Positions 32,558 through 41,266 of a stretch of 50,214 bases of DNA are shown here, one piece after another (position 1 is the stretch's first letter; every line of letters begins with the position of its first letter). The notes beneath the pieces were generated by a model that made no database searches, was not told the origin of the DNA, and saw only the letters and a list, made by a program, of their open reading frames with translations. Origin of the DNA: JABDKJ01 sp039028335. GTDB lineage: Bacteria > Bacteroidota > Bacteroidia > Flavobacteriales_D > JABDKJ01. Both the position numbers and the translations under genes were made by a program. The stretch covers positions 1 through 50,214 of the forward strand of contig JBCCIF010000011.1 in NCBI GenBank assembly GCA_039028335.1. The letters are read 5' to 3'.

Positions 32558-33101
32558 TGGATTGACCTGCGGGAAGATCGTTTAATTCAATTGCGCCAAT
32601 TCTCACTCTAACTAAGCGCAAAGTAGGGAGTCCAACAGCTGCGGTCATTTTCCGTACTTGTCGGTACTTTCCTTCTCTAATAATTATTGATAACCAAGAA
32701 CTTGGTCCATGTCGTTCATCTCTAATTTTCTGCCGCATAGGAGGGAAGGTTTTGGGCGGTTCGACTGCTCTTACACGGGAAGGACGTGTTAAATATTTCT
32801 GACCTTCAATCCCAATATTTACTCCGTGTTCGAGCTGTTTGATTTGTTCTTTGTTTGGAATGCCATCAACCAAGGCATAGTATTCCTTTTCGTATTTTTT
32901 ACTTCTTACTTCTTCACTCATTTTTCCATCTGTAGTAAGAAGCAATAGGCCTTCGGATTTTTCATCTAATCTTCCAATGGCCATAGTTTCAGGTGGAAAT
33001 TCACCCAATTCTCCAAGAAGTCTTTTCTTGCCAATATTATTGTACTTAAATTGAGAGATATAGCCAAAAGGCTTGTGCAATATAAAATGGCGATGTTTCA
33101 T
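32529..33101 (-). CDS. rluE: 23S rRNA pseudouridine synthase, RluE-like
   Basis: A cytoplasmic enzyme that isomerises a uridine in ribosomal RNA. The 190 residues contain the RsuA/RluB/E/F-type motif AIGRLDEKSEGLLLLT with catalytic Asp46, and the end motif GKYRQVRKMTAAVGLPTLRL. It lacks an S4 domain and has the PPMRQKIRDERHGPSSWL block, as in E. coli RluE, which modifies U2457. Its ATG overlaps the trmL stop (ATGA), so the two are coupled. The RluE assignment rests on these motifs alone. Confidence 0.88.
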   Translation of the reverse strand: MKHRHFILHKPFGYISQFKYNNIGKKRLLGELGEFPPETMAIGRLDEKSEGLLLLTTDGKMSEEVRSKKYEKEYYALVDGIPNKEQIKQLEHGVNIGIEGQKYLTRPSRVRAVEPPKTFPPMRQKIRDERHGPSSWLSIIIREGKYRQVRKMTAAVGLPTLRLVRVRIGAIELNDLPAGQSIEIPDFSAL

Positions 33102-33547
33102 GCCAATTGTCTCAATCCTTCATAAATGACTATACCTACTGCATTTGCCAAATTGAGACTCCGAATTTTATCAGAGTGCAAGGGAATGTAATAGCTCTGT
33201 TCACTTTCTTTTGCTAAGAGCTCTTTATCTAAACCGGTGGATTCTTTTCCAAAAATGAGAAAGCTTTCCTTCTTAAATGGTATATCCAAATAAGTGGCCT
33301 TTCCATGGGAGGAAAGAAATGCCATTGCCTGATCTTTATAGCGCTGGAAAAAAGCTTTCTGACTTCCATGAATCTCCACTTTGAGATGCTGCCAATAATC
33401 CAGGCCTGCTCGCTTCAATCGGCTATCAGAAATCTCAAAACCAAAAGGTTGCACGAGGTGCAATTTGCATCCTGAGGCAAGGCAAAGTCTGCCAATATTT
33501 CCTGTATTATTGGGAATTTCCGGTTCGATTAAAACGATATTGAACAC
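33098..33547 (-). CDS. trmL: tRNA (cytidine/uridine-34 2'-O)-methyltransferase TrmL
   Basis: A SPOUT-class enzyme that methylates the ribose of the wobble base in certain leucine tRNAs. The 149 residues match the usual length. Conserved parts: IVLIEPEIPNNTGNIGRLC (first motif), LIFGKESTGLD (second) and IPLHSDKIRSLNLANAVGI (third, forming the knotted SAM site). The start is GTG 33547. It is the first gene of a short operon with the RluE-like synthase and GSCFA gene. Confidence 0.94.
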   Translation of the reverse strand: MFNIVLIEPEIPNNTGNIGRLCLASGCKLHLVQPFGFEISDSRLKRAGLDYWQHLKVEIHGSQKAFFQRYKDQAMAFLSSHGKATYLDIPFKKESFLIFGKESTGLDKELLAKESEQSYYIPLHSDKIRSLNLANAVGIVIYEGLRQLA

Positions 33548-33607
33548 AGATCAAAGGAATCAATTTATGATTCAATATGAAAATCATTTTTTGGTCTTTA
33601 CAAGATC

Positions 33608-33799
33608 TTATATTTTAAAATCCTCTTCTTCTGTTTCAGTTATGTCTTCATCTTGCATTTCAATAACTGCTTTTTCTTGTTCTCTTCTATTTTGTGAAGT
33701 AGGCAGAGGAACTCCACCACTTAAGCCTATACCTACACAGGCCAGTACCATGAGTGCGATGAACGCCAAAAGGCGAAACACGCGTTTGAAATTTTTCAT
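33608..33799 (-). CDS. Small single-span membrane protein
   Basis: A 63-residue protein: basic start, one membrane span (LLAFIALMVLACVGIGL, about 10-26), then a short loop SGGVPLPTSQNRRE and a very acidic tail (DEDITETEEEDF). The regular layout, good start (ATG 33799) and position 17 bases after the next upstream gene support a real gene. Small proteins with the VGIGL..GGVP pattern occur in Bacteroidota, but I know no function. Probably transcribed with the gene at 33817. Confidence 0.6.
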   Translation of the reverse strand: MKNFKRVFRLLAFIALMVLACVGIGLSGGVPLPTSQNRREQEKAVIEMQDEDITETEEEDFKI

Positions 33800-33816
33800 T
33801 TTAATATGTTAAGCGC

Positions 33817-34242
33817 TTAGAAAGCGATTAGGAAAAAAAGAGGCTGTCCTCTATGGAGAATACAATGAGCTTCGTATCTCAATAATGAGCTTTCTTCTGG
33901 ATAGATCGAAGGAGGTACTTGAATTAAATTATGGATTAACAGCGGTTGGTACACTCTAATTTGTTTCCTTCTTTGCAGCTCTATCTGGCAATTGTGATAA
34001 AATAGTTTAAATAGAGAATAAATATCAATACTTGCTCCTATTGATCGATAGAATAGCAGACTCAATGCATTTGAAGAGCTCTTTAAAGACCTTTTTTTTG
34101 ATCTCGAGTCTATTTGTTCACTAGTGAATATTTGAGGCAAATGGCAATGCGTCCTTGCTACAAATCCTGAGCATATAAGTAGCCCAAGAATCAATATGAA
34201 TTTGATAGAAAATTTAAAAGATTTATGACTCAGAAAATTCAT
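33817..34242 (-). CDS. Small exported hypothetical protein
   Basis: From ATG 34242 (141 aa) the protein begins with a basic stretch and a hydrophobic segment (FILILGLLICSGFVA) that could be a signal peptide or an anchor. The rest is rich in Ser, Leu, His and Tyr, with a THCHLP motif soon after the membrane segment. I recognise no family. It comes just before the small acidic-tailed membrane protein on the same strand, so the two may act together. Confidence 0.55.
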   Translation of the reverse strand: MNFLSHKSFKFSIKFILILGLLICSGFVARTHCHLPQIFTSEQIDSRSKKRSLKSSSNALSLLFYRSIGASIDIYSLFKLFYHNCQIELQRRKQIRVYQPLLIHNLIQVPPSIYPEESSLLRYEAHCILHRGQPLFFLIAF

Positions 34243-34351
34243 ATGATGCAATAAAGATAGCGTATTTAGTGCTATAATAGTTTAAGGCAAAGGCTATCTG
34301 TATTAAATCAGAGAATCCCGATGATTCCTTGTTGCCAGATGACTAGAATGG

Positions 34352-34384
34352 AAAATGCATTAGCCACTTAACGTGACTAATGCA
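34352..34384 (-). terminator. Intrinsic terminator after the Ycf48-like T9SS gene
   Basis: An eight-base perfect outer stem (TGCATTAG 34356-34363 with CTAATGCA 34377-34384) encloses a CAC/GTG inner stem. On the minus strand it is followed by TTTTCC. It begins 20 bases after the stop at 34404. On the plus strand ATTTTT follows, so it could act in both directions. Confidence 0.75.
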
Positions 34385-34403
34385 ATTTTTACCAGGGTCA
34401 ACA

Positions 34404-35621
34404 CTAATTTTTTACAATCTTATAACTTGTGCTAGAATCTTCACTCTTTAGCTGAAGCAGATATATTCCAGGTTCTAAATGTGAAATGTCAATCTGATTG
34501 GGACTGATTATTTTAGGTATACACATTTTACCATTGAGATCTTTGATTTCGATATAATCAAGCAGATAATATTCTGTTTCGATCTGAATAATATCTGTAC
34601 TTGGATTTGGGTAAATCGATATCTCAGATTCAAGGAGCTCTTGGTTCGAATTTATAAGGTCATTTAACCTCGAATAAATGACGCCATCGTTACCTACTGC
34701 GAAGCATTTGCTATCTGTGCAAGTCAGATCCCAGAAATAATCATTCGTTTGAATCGAAGAGGTCCATGTGAGTCCGCCATCTGTACTTTCTAATAATTTT
34801 GCCTGTGAAGAGGTATCACCTATAATGCCTCCTGCGGCAATGAATGTATTTTCATCTAAGGCAATAACCTTTGTGACATAAAGGCTCGGAGGGATATCTG
34901 TAGCGAGAATTTCAGACCATGTTATTCCAGCATCATTTGTTTTTAAAACACCATTTTCATGACTAAACACGCCTACATCGTTAGAAGGGAAATCAACAGA
35001 TAGAAAGTCATCTGAAGACCATGACTCACCGTCCACATTTTCGATTTCCAAATGTGTCCAAGAAGTTCCTCCATCAATGGTTTTGAATAAATTTCCAGCA
35101 TACCAGGCAGAGAGGTATCCGATTTCTTCGTTTACGAAGCAAATGTCATTGAACGCACCACTTGGCAGTCCCGAAGCTAAGATGGGGTTGGAATGCTCTT
35201 CCCAAGTTATCCCTCCATCATTTGAAATGTATAGATTTCCCGAAAAATTAATATCACCCGCAATAAGTTTGTTTTCATCGAAAGCATACATTATTCCGAA
35301 GTTGATCGTTATTGGCTGTGGGGTCCAAGTTTGTCCTCCATCGATTGTTTTCAAACCATTGACATACCCAACATTTTCATTAGCAAATGTTATGGTATTC
35401 AGAAAATGGCTTACTCCAGTATCTGCAACATCCCAAGAATTACCACCATCAGTACTTATTAATAGTGTGCCATTATTGCCAACAATAAAACCTGTGTTTT
35501 CATTAATGAAATGAACGCGTCTAAGCTGTTCTTCTGATCCACTTTCTACCTCATTCCATTCCTGTCCGCTGGAATGAATGGTGAAGAAGATTGCTAAACT
35601 AAATATGAGGAGGTGTTTCAT
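34404..35621 (-). CDS. Secreted Ycf48-like beta-propeller protein with T9SS domain
   Basis: A 405-residue exported protein. Signal peptide 1-19. Repeats of the kind VHFINENTGFIVGNNGTLLISTDGGNSWD recur about every 45 residues (around 30-320), each ending in an Asp-box S-x-D-G-G-x-S/T-W; this is the BNR/Ycf48 propeller pattern. The last 75 residues (ISIYPNPSTDIIQI to KIVKN) are a type A T9SS sorting domain. In Bacteroidota such proteins are mostly cell-surface proteins of unknown binding role, not photosystem factors. Terminator downstream. Confidence 0.88.
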   Translation of the reverse strand: MKHLLIFSLAIFFTIHSSGQEWNEVESGSEEQLRRVHFINENTGFIVGNNGTLLISTDGGNSWDVADTGVSHFLNTITFANENVGYVNGLKTIDGGQTWTPQPITINFGIMYAFDENKLIAGDINFSGNLYISNDGGITWEEHSNPILASGLPSGAFNDICFVNEEIGYLSAWYAGNLFKTIDGGTSWTHLEIENVDGESWSSDDFLSVDFPSNDVGVFSHENGVLKTNDAGITWSEILATDIPPSLYVTKVIALDENTFIAAGGIIGDTSSQAKLLESTDGGLTWTSSIQTNDYFWDLTCTDSKCFAVGNDGVIYSRLNDLINSNQELLESEISIYPNPSTDIIQIETEYYLLDYIEIKDLNGKMCIPKIISPNQIDISHLEPGIYLLQLKSEDSSTSYKIVKN

Positions 35622-35797
35622 GAATTTGATACAAAGACGAAAGAAAAAACACTAATCACTCGATTTTCTTAAGATTGCAATTTGATGCATTTTCGTTTCA
35701 CGGTTCATTGATAGAATAGGAAACAGGACTTCTTTTTTATTGGGAGGATGATATTGAATTTATCAGGATACTTGCAGGAAGCACAGAGGAAAATAGT

Positions 35798-36607
35798 CTA
35801 AAGTTCTTCTACCTCAACTGCAGCAGGACCGGATTTAATTCTGTCAAATTGAGATTGAATTCCTCCCCAAATTCTTGCGAAAAGAAAACTAAAAACATCG
35901 AGAAGAATTTTAAAGAAGACAATTAGAAACATCGCAAAATTGTCAATATGTGTCCATCCTATAATCGCAAAAAGCCCGATGATTATGAATTGTTGAATCA
36001 AAACCCTTAGGCTGAATGTGAGGGCTTCATTTATCAAACCAGTGCTTTCATATTCTTTGTTTTTTACAAATTTTCTTTTGTAAGTAACAGCATATTCTGC
36101 ATAGAGTAGGATAAGGAGAACGAAAAGGAGATTGATAGAAAAAAAGCCGAGATCAATTTTTCCAAAATCATGAGAAAAGAAGCTGAAAATGCCAAAGCCA
36201 TCGCCAGAAATAAGCGCAATTATGATCAATTGCAAAAACATAAATGGTATCCAAAGGATTAAAAAAATCATGTACAAAAGTCCCCTTGTTCCTTTGGTGA
36301 TCCACTTGAATTTTGGCACCTTAAATCCCACATTTTTGGTCTTATCCTTGATTCCTTTTGAGATTTTTTCTGTCTGGTTAACAAATAAGGCAATAACGTA
36401 TTTTGACCGCCACATTTTACGCAATGCAAACCAGAAAATAATTATGGTTTCCAAGGTGAACAAATACAAAGCTTCAATGGCAGACCAGTCCCAAAGCAGG
36501 ATGGCCAACAAGGGGAGTATATCTACACCTATGATGACAGCTACATAAGGAAATGACTCTCTTAAGTAGTCGTAGATGTTTTCCAATACGTAGTCTCTTA
36601 GGTGCAT
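35798..36607 (-). CDS. DUF6498-like integral membrane protein
   Basis: A 269-residue membrane protein with about six spans (roughly 18-37, 43-62, 112-135, 150-170, 200-220, 226-250). The start region with VAVIIGVDILPLLAILLWDW and the acidic end are like proteins I know as DUF6498 in Bacteroidota and archaea. No function is known for these. It lies 24 bases downstream of the nitrilase gene on the same strand, so the two may be co-transcribed. Confidence 0.75.
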   Translation of the reverse strand: MHLRDYVLENIYDYLRESFPYVAVIIGVDILPLLAILLWDWSAIEALYLFTLETIIIFWFALRKMWRSKYVIALFVNQTEKISKGIKDKTKNVGFKVPKFKWITKGTRGLLYMIFLILWIPFMFLQLIIIALISGDGFGIFSFFSHDFGKIDLGFFSINLLFVLLILLYAEYAVTYKRKFVKNKEYESTGLINEALTFSLRVLIQQFIIIGLFAIIGWTHIDNFAMFLIVFFKILLDVFSFLFARIWGGIQSQFDRIKSGPAAVEVEEL

Positions 36608-36631
36608 AATTCTAGAATTAACTGTGGGCGC

Positions 36632-37585
36632 TCAATCCTCTATTTCAATAATAGATTGTCTCTCGCGATTGACAATTAATTTCGTGACATCTGGTCGTGA
36701 ATAGTGACCTACAACATCAAAATTTTGTCTTTCTTCAAGAATACGCATAAAATCAATCTCGCTGATAATCAATTCTTCTTTATCACAAAGTGGAGGTATA
36801 ATCCATTCTCCGTTGGGGCCTGCAATGCAAGAACCACCATTGGCTAAAATTTCTGGAGCCTTGTCATATATGAGTTTTCCATGAGGAAGATCAGTTGAAA
36901 TATCCGTTTTTCTTAAAATACTGGATACTGAAATTACATAGGATCTAGATTCTCTTGCAATAAAGCGGGTTATATCCTTCGTGTTTTCCAAAGAACCCGG
37001 CCAAACCGCGATATGGACATTTTCTCCTTGCCCATACAAAGCTGTTCGTGAAAGGGGCATCCAGTTTTCCCAACAGTTCAGACCTCCTAAACGAAAGTTT
37101 TTGAGGGAATGCACACATAGCCCATTTCCATCTCCAGGTGACCAAGAAAGTCGCTCTTCATAAGTGGGTTGCAGCTTACGATGTACGGATTGTACTTCAC
37201 CATTTTGATTGATATAAGCGAGGGAACAGTATAAGCTATGTCCTCCTCTGTTCAATGCTCGTTCCATGAAGCCAATATAAATGGCCATCTTGTTTTTTCT
37301 TGCAATCTCGCAAATCGGTTTCAAGTCTCCTTTTTCAATTTCAATTGCATTTATTACATAATGTGCGTGAATCTCCTTTTGAATTGAAGAGTCAAATTCA
37401 GCACCATTTGTGAATGAAAGCCAAAAAGGATAACCCGGTAAAAATGCTTCTCCAAAAGCAACAAGCTCACACTCTTTCTCGGCAGCATTTGTTAGGATTG
37501 TACAGATTTTTTCAATGCTTTTCTCCTTATTCAACCAGACCGGTGCAAATTGCGCCATGCCTATTTTTAATCTATTCGCTGACAT
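36632..37585 (-). CDS. Nitrilase / carbon-nitrogen hydrolase
   Basis: An amidohydrolase-type enzyme that cleaves a nitrile or amide bond. From ATG 37585 (317 aa) the catalytic triad is Glu46 (FGEAFLPGYP), Lys137 (HRKLQPTYEER) and Cys171 (LNCWENWMP). The GYPFW and CWEN patterns fit true nitrilases of branch 1 rather than amidases or NAD synthase domains. It is cytoplasmic. Nitrilases of this kind act on arylaliphatic nitriles or cyanide; the native substrate is not clear. It is followed by the DUF6498-like gene and preceded by ogt, which ends eight bases upstream. Confidence 0.92.
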   Translation of the reverse strand: MSANRLKIGMAQFAPVWLNKEKSIEKICTILTNAAEKECELVAFGEAFLPGYPFWLSFTNGAEFDSSIQKEIHAHYVINAIEIEKGDLKPICEIARKNKMAIYIGFMERALNRGGHSLYCSLAYINQNGEVQSVHRKLQPTYEERLSWSPGDGNGLCVHSLKNFRLGGLNCWENWMPLSRTALYGQGENVHIAVWPGSLENTKDITRFIARESRSYVISVSSILRKTDISTDLPHGKLIYDKAPEILANGGSCIAGPNGEWIIPPLCDKEELIISEIDFMRILEERQNFDVVGHYSRPDVTKLIVNRERQSIIEIED

Positions 37586-37596
37586 CACTTAAACTA

Positions 37597-38058
37597 TTAA
37601 CCGAATGCGAGCAAGGCTCCTTCATGCTCCAATAATTTTATTTTTCTTTCTACTCCTCCACTAAATCCTATCATCTTTCCATCTTTTCCTACAACTCTAT
37701 GGCAAGGGATAATAATGGGTATAGGATTTTGACCATTCGCTGCTCCAATAGCGCGCATTTTTTTTGGATCACCTAATTTTCTAGCCAATTCTCCGTAACT
37801 ACTAGTAGCTCCGAATGGAATTTTTTCAAGCTCTTCCCAAACGTTTTTCTGAAATGCTGTTCCTTCTGGATTCAATGGAAGATCGAAACGTTTTCTCCGT
37901 CCTAAAAAGTAGTCATTCAATTGTTCTTCGGCTTTCGAAATAATAGATGATTGATCGCTAAAGTCGAGTGATTCGTCAAAGCTCAATCGGACAATTTCAC
38001 CATTTATTTCGGTAAGCGTCAAGCGCCCTAGAGGACTATGGAAACTTTTTGAATTCAT
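37597..38058 (-). CDS. ogt: Methylated-DNA-protein cysteine methyltransferase
   Basis: A suicide DNA repair protein that moves the alkyl group from O6-alkylguanine to its own cysteine. The active site PCHRV is at residues 118-122 with Cys119; the recognition helix segment GATSSYGELARKLGDPKKMRAIGAANGQNP (given here only as 83-112) has the Tyr and Arg finger used for base flipping. 153 residues fit the Ogt/AGT family without an Ada domain. It is one base after the stop of the upstream 90-residue gene. Confidence 0.94.
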   Translation of the reverse strand: MNSKSFHSPLGRLTLTEINGEIVRLSFDESLDFSDQSSIISKAEEQLNDYFLGRRKRFDLPLNPEGTAFQKNVWEELEKIPFGATSSYGELARKLGDPKKMRAIGAANGQNPIPIIIPCHRVVGKDGKMIGFSGGVERKIKLLEHEGALLAFG

Positions 38059-38059
38059 T

Positions 38060-38332
38060 TTATACTTTTTTATACCAGACCCTAACGAATGGCCTATGGT
38101 ATGCGGTTATGGCTTCTGCATCTCCATGATCTACTTCCACAATTTTCAAGCCTGATGAACCATAATTTATAGGTTTCATTACTGTTTCTATATTGATGAT
38201 ACTGAACTTAGGATTTCCCTCAGACCAATCGGTAATTTCTGTACAAAGATCTTCGATGCTCTGATATTTTGCACCACTCGAAAGGGCTCCGACATCAGTC
38301 CTCGATGGAATAAAATCTTTGAAATAGATCAA
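38060..38332 (-). CDS. Hypothetical 90-residue protein upstream of ogt
   Basis: A small soluble protein without signal or spans, probably an alpha/beta fold (KFSIINIETVMKP and LKIVEVDHGDAEAITAYHRP). It ends with a Trp/Tyr strand (FVRVWYKKV). Its stop is one base from the ogt start, so the two form an operon. The start is TTG 38332. I recognise no family; a role with DNA repair is suggested only by the position. Confidence 0.55.
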   Translation of the reverse strand: MIYFKDFIPSRTDVGALSSGAKYQSIEDLCTEITDWSEGNPKFSIINIETVMKPINYGSSGLKIVEVDHGDAEAITAYHRPFVRVWYKKV

Positions 38333-38564
38333 TGCTGGTTTTAAATTTAGGGTGCTCTAATTTGCCAAATTACGCGGCAATAACCAATTGAATTTGATTT
38401 TTTTCCTTTTCTCTAGCGCTGATGACTTCGGTTCCAAGCCTTATCATTTTTATCTCCATTTGTCAGTAGTGGTACAATAGGGCTATCAGATAATTTCAAA
38501 TAACCGTTCTTCCTTTTTATGCCCCACTTAACGGATTTAACAATTTATGGAGAAAAATATCGCG

Positions 38565-38572
38565 GATATTTG
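38565..38572 (+). promoter_or_regulatory. Near-consensus -7 element of the second TonB-type receptor
   Basis: GATATTTG differs from TAnnTTTG by one base and ends 20 bases before the ATG at 38593, in the 260-base region between divergent genes. No clear TTTG is seen at -33. The rest of this region holds no other signal I can support. Confidence 0.35.
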
Positions 38573-38592
38573 AATTCTGAAAATCAACCACC

Positions 38593-40995
38593 ATGAGAAA
38601 ATTTGTACACACACTTCTTTTTTTACTCTGCATATCTGTCGTTTCCGCTCAATCCTTTAAGGTAAGTGGAAGTGTTTTAGATGAAGCAGGCGCTGGAGTT
38701 CCTTTTGCGTCACTGGCACTTTATTCAAGTGCAGATTCCGTTTTAGTAAAAACGGCTATTAGCAGTGAAAATGGAGGATTTAGCATCAATGGTCTGGATA
38801 AAGGCTCCTATTATCTCGCTGCGACTTTTGTTGGTTATACAACTTTCAATACCGAAGTATTTGAATTAACAGCCGGTGATCGCGATTTAGGAAAAATTAC
38901 TTTAAAGTCGGGTAATGTTCAATTGGACGCAGTTGATATTGTGGCGCAAAAGGCAGTTGTTGAAGTCATGGCGGATAAAACAGTTTTCAACGTTGAAAAT
39001 GTGGGCAGTACAGCTGGATTATCAGGTTTTGATATTTTGCGAAAGAGTCCAGGAGTTATTATTGATAATAACGATAATGTAATCGTAGAGGGTAAGAGTG
39101 GCGTTCAGTTTTGGATCGATGGCAAACCAAGTATTCTGGCGGGAGATGATTTAACCAATTATCTGCGATCTCTGCAGGCCAGTGATATCGAGTCTATTGA
39201 AGTAATCACTCAGCCATCATCAAAATACGATGCTGAAGGAACAGCAGGTATTATCAATATTGTTCTCAAACGAAATAAGAACTATGGGACAAATGGAAGT
39301 CTTTCTGCAGGAGGGGCATATGGGCGCTACTGGAAGCACAATAATTCTCTTTCTCTGAACAATCGTACACGAAAGACGAATTTATATATGAATTACAGTG
39401 GGCAATTGAATAAGACCTTCAACACGCTGAATTTTAGAAGAGAGGTTCTAGGAATGGCTTTTGATCAGCGATCTATAGAGGTTCCGGACAACGATTCTTA
39501 TAACTTGAAAGCGGGTATGGATTACTTTCTTTCTCCGAAAAGTACCTTAGGACTGATTGTAAATGGGAATGTGTCTGACGGAGTATCTACAAATACTTCT
39601 AGAATGGAGATTAGCAACACCGGAACTGGGGCTTTAGAAGCGGTGCTTCGAGCTTCGAGTACTGATGATTTTGATAACCAAAATATTTATTTGAATGCAA
39701 ACTATCGCTTTCAAGATACCCTTGGGCACAAATTTTCTATGGACGTTGATTGGGGGAACTATACAAGCGATCGCGTAAACTTACAACCGAATGACTATTT
39801 CAACAGCACTGAGGATTCGCTTTTATTTCGAACGAATTATCAAATGATTACTCCTTTGGATATTGAGATTAAGTCGATCAAAGGAGACTATGAACAAGAT
39901 TTTTTAGGAGGAGCATTGGCCATAGGCGTCAAGGTAGTAGAAATTCAAACGGATAATTCCTTTGACTTTTTCTCAGAGCAGGATGGCTTATTGCAATATG
40001 AACCAGAAAACAGCAATTCATTTGATTACAGCGAAATGGTTACAGCTGGGTATTTCAATTATGCGGCAGGAAATCAGAAGTTCTCTTATCAATTTGGTCT
40101 TAGAGCTGAGCAAACAAATTCTTTGGGCGTCCTCACTTCTGTTCAAATGACAGAAGACGATCGAGTAGAACGCGATTATCTGAATTTATTTCCAAGTGGT
40201 GGTTTTACCTATAACTATCACCCAAAAAACACCTTTGCGGTCAATTATAGCCGAAGAATTAACCGGCCAGAATATCAAAATTTAAATCCTTTTGAATACC
40301 GTCTAAATGAATTAGGCTTCCGTAAGGGGAATCCCTTTCTTCAGCCGAGTTATACCCACAATGTAAAAGTGACCAACACGCACAATTATACATTGAGCAC
40401 TTCATTGAGTTATAGTTATGTGCAAGACTTTACCGCTCAGGTAGTCGATACATTGGATGCGCAAGTTTCGTTTTTGCAAACGAGAAATGTTGCTGATGAG
40501 CAAGTGTTCAGCGCGAATGTTAGTTACCCCTTTCAAGTAGAGAAATGGTGGAGTGTCTTTTTGAATGCGAGTTACAACTATACCCGTTATATTGCATTGG
40601 ATGACAAATTCCAGCCCTTGCAAAGAGGAACCTTCAATATTTTCGGACAAAACACATTTAACTTGCCTAAGAATTATCGCTTCGAATTGTCCGGATGGTA
40701 CAATTCACCTTCTATATGGGGCGGTACCTTTAAAACGGGAGCTGTAGGATCATTAGATCTTGCGCTCTCCAAGAAATTCTTTGATGATAGATTAACGGCC
40801 AGTGTATCAGGATCAGATATCTTTTTATTTTCTCCTTGGACAGGTGAGGGTAATTTTGGAGCAGTTGATTTAAATGCAGATGGACGATGGGAGAGTAGAC
40901 AAGTTCGCTTCAATTTCTTGTACACTTTTGGAAATCAAAATGTCAAAGTGAAAAAGAGAAAGTCGGGCACCGAGGATGAAATAAATCGAATTTAG
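38593..40995 (+). CDS. TonB-dependent receptor-like outer membrane protein (OMP_b-brl_3 type)
   Basis: An 800-residue outer membrane protein. Signal peptide 1-19; carboxypeptidase-regulatory-like domain 22-105; plug domain about 120-225 with IESIEVITQPSSKYDAEGTAG and INIVLKR; then a large beta barrel with the strand FAVNYSRRINRPEYQNLNPFEY, which marks the OMP_b-brl_3 group. No typical TonB box is clear. Members are common in Bacteroidota and may import or display unknown ligands; here no SusD partner or regulator is next to it. The barrel is followed by a basic tail (KVKKRKSGTEDE). A terminator follows. Confidence 0.88.
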   Translation: MRKFVHTLLFLLCISVVSAQSFKVSGSVLDEAGAGVPFASLALYSSADSVLVKTAISSENGGFSINGLDKGSYYLAATFVGYTTFNTEVFELTAGDRDLGKITLKSGNVQLDAVDIVAQKAVVEVMADKTVFNVENVGSTAGLSGFDILRKSPGVIIDNNDNVIVEGKSGVQFWIDGKPSILAGDDLTNYLRSLQASDIESIEVITQPSSKYDAEGTAGIINIVLKRNKNYGTNGSLSAGGAYGRYWKHNNSLSLNNRTRKTNLYMNYSGQLNKTFNTLNFRREVLGMAFDQRSIEVPDNDSYNLKAGMDYFLSPKSTLGLIVNGNVSDGVSTNTSRMEISNTGTGALEAVLRASSTDDFDNQNIYLNANYRFQDTLGHKFSMDVDWGNYTSDRVNLQPNDYFNSTEDSLLFRTNYQMITPLDIEIKSIKGDYEQDFLGGALAIGVKVVEIQTDNSFDFFSEQDGLLQYEPENSNSFDYSEMVTAGYFNYAAGNQKFSYQFGLRAEQTNSLGVLTSVQMTEDDRVERDYLNLFPSGGFTYNYHPKNTFAVNYSRRINRPEYQNLNPFEYRLNELGFRKGNPFLQPSYTHNVKVTNTHNYTLSTSLSYSYVQDFTAQVVDTLDAQVSFLQTRNVADEQVFSANVSYPFQVEKWWSVFLNASYNYTRYIALDDKFQPLQRGTFNIFGQNTFNLPKNYRFELSGWYNSPSIWGGTFKTGAVGSLDLALSKKFFDDRLTASVSGSDIFLFSPWTGEGNFGAVDLNADGRWESRQVRFNFLYTFGNQNVKVKKRKSGTEDEINRI

Positions 40996-41021
40996 ACCGT
41001 ATATCTTTACAATAGTTTTTG

Positions 41022-41053
41022 AAAGATGGATCTATATGGTCCATCTTTTTTTT
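41022..41053 (+). terminator. Intrinsic terminator after the second receptor gene
   Basis: A nine-base perfect stem (AAAGATGGA 41022-41030 with TCCATCTTT 41040-41048) and a T-run to 41053. It starts 26 bases after the receptor stop. Confidence 0.85.
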
Positions 41054-41210
41054 GTGATGTCTTTGCAGTGTTATTTATCGACTCACAACTCTAGATACAT
41101 TTTCCTGGAAAGGATAGGCGATAGTGAGAACATTCAAGTGTCTATAGGATTAATCTTCAAATGCATAGCAAGAGAGGCTAAATTGAAATTTTTCATTCTC
41201 TATTGGATAC

Positions 41211-41236
41211 AAAAAACCCCGACCATATGGCCGGGG
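41211..41236 (-). terminator. Intrinsic terminator after the PDZ/T9SS gene
   Basis: On the minus strand a GC-rich stem (CCCCGGCC/GGTCGGGG, one mismatch) is followed by six T residues (41216-41211). It lies 30 bases after the PDZ gene stop. It also carries T residues on the plus side, so it may work both ways. Confidence 0.85.
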
Positions 41237-41266
41237 CGGTTTTTGTTGCTTTAACCAAAACAACCC

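Noticed and set aside
41036..41254. 72-codon plus-strand frame between two terminators
   Set aside because: It begins inside one terminator hairpin and ends in another, with no recognisable protein features.
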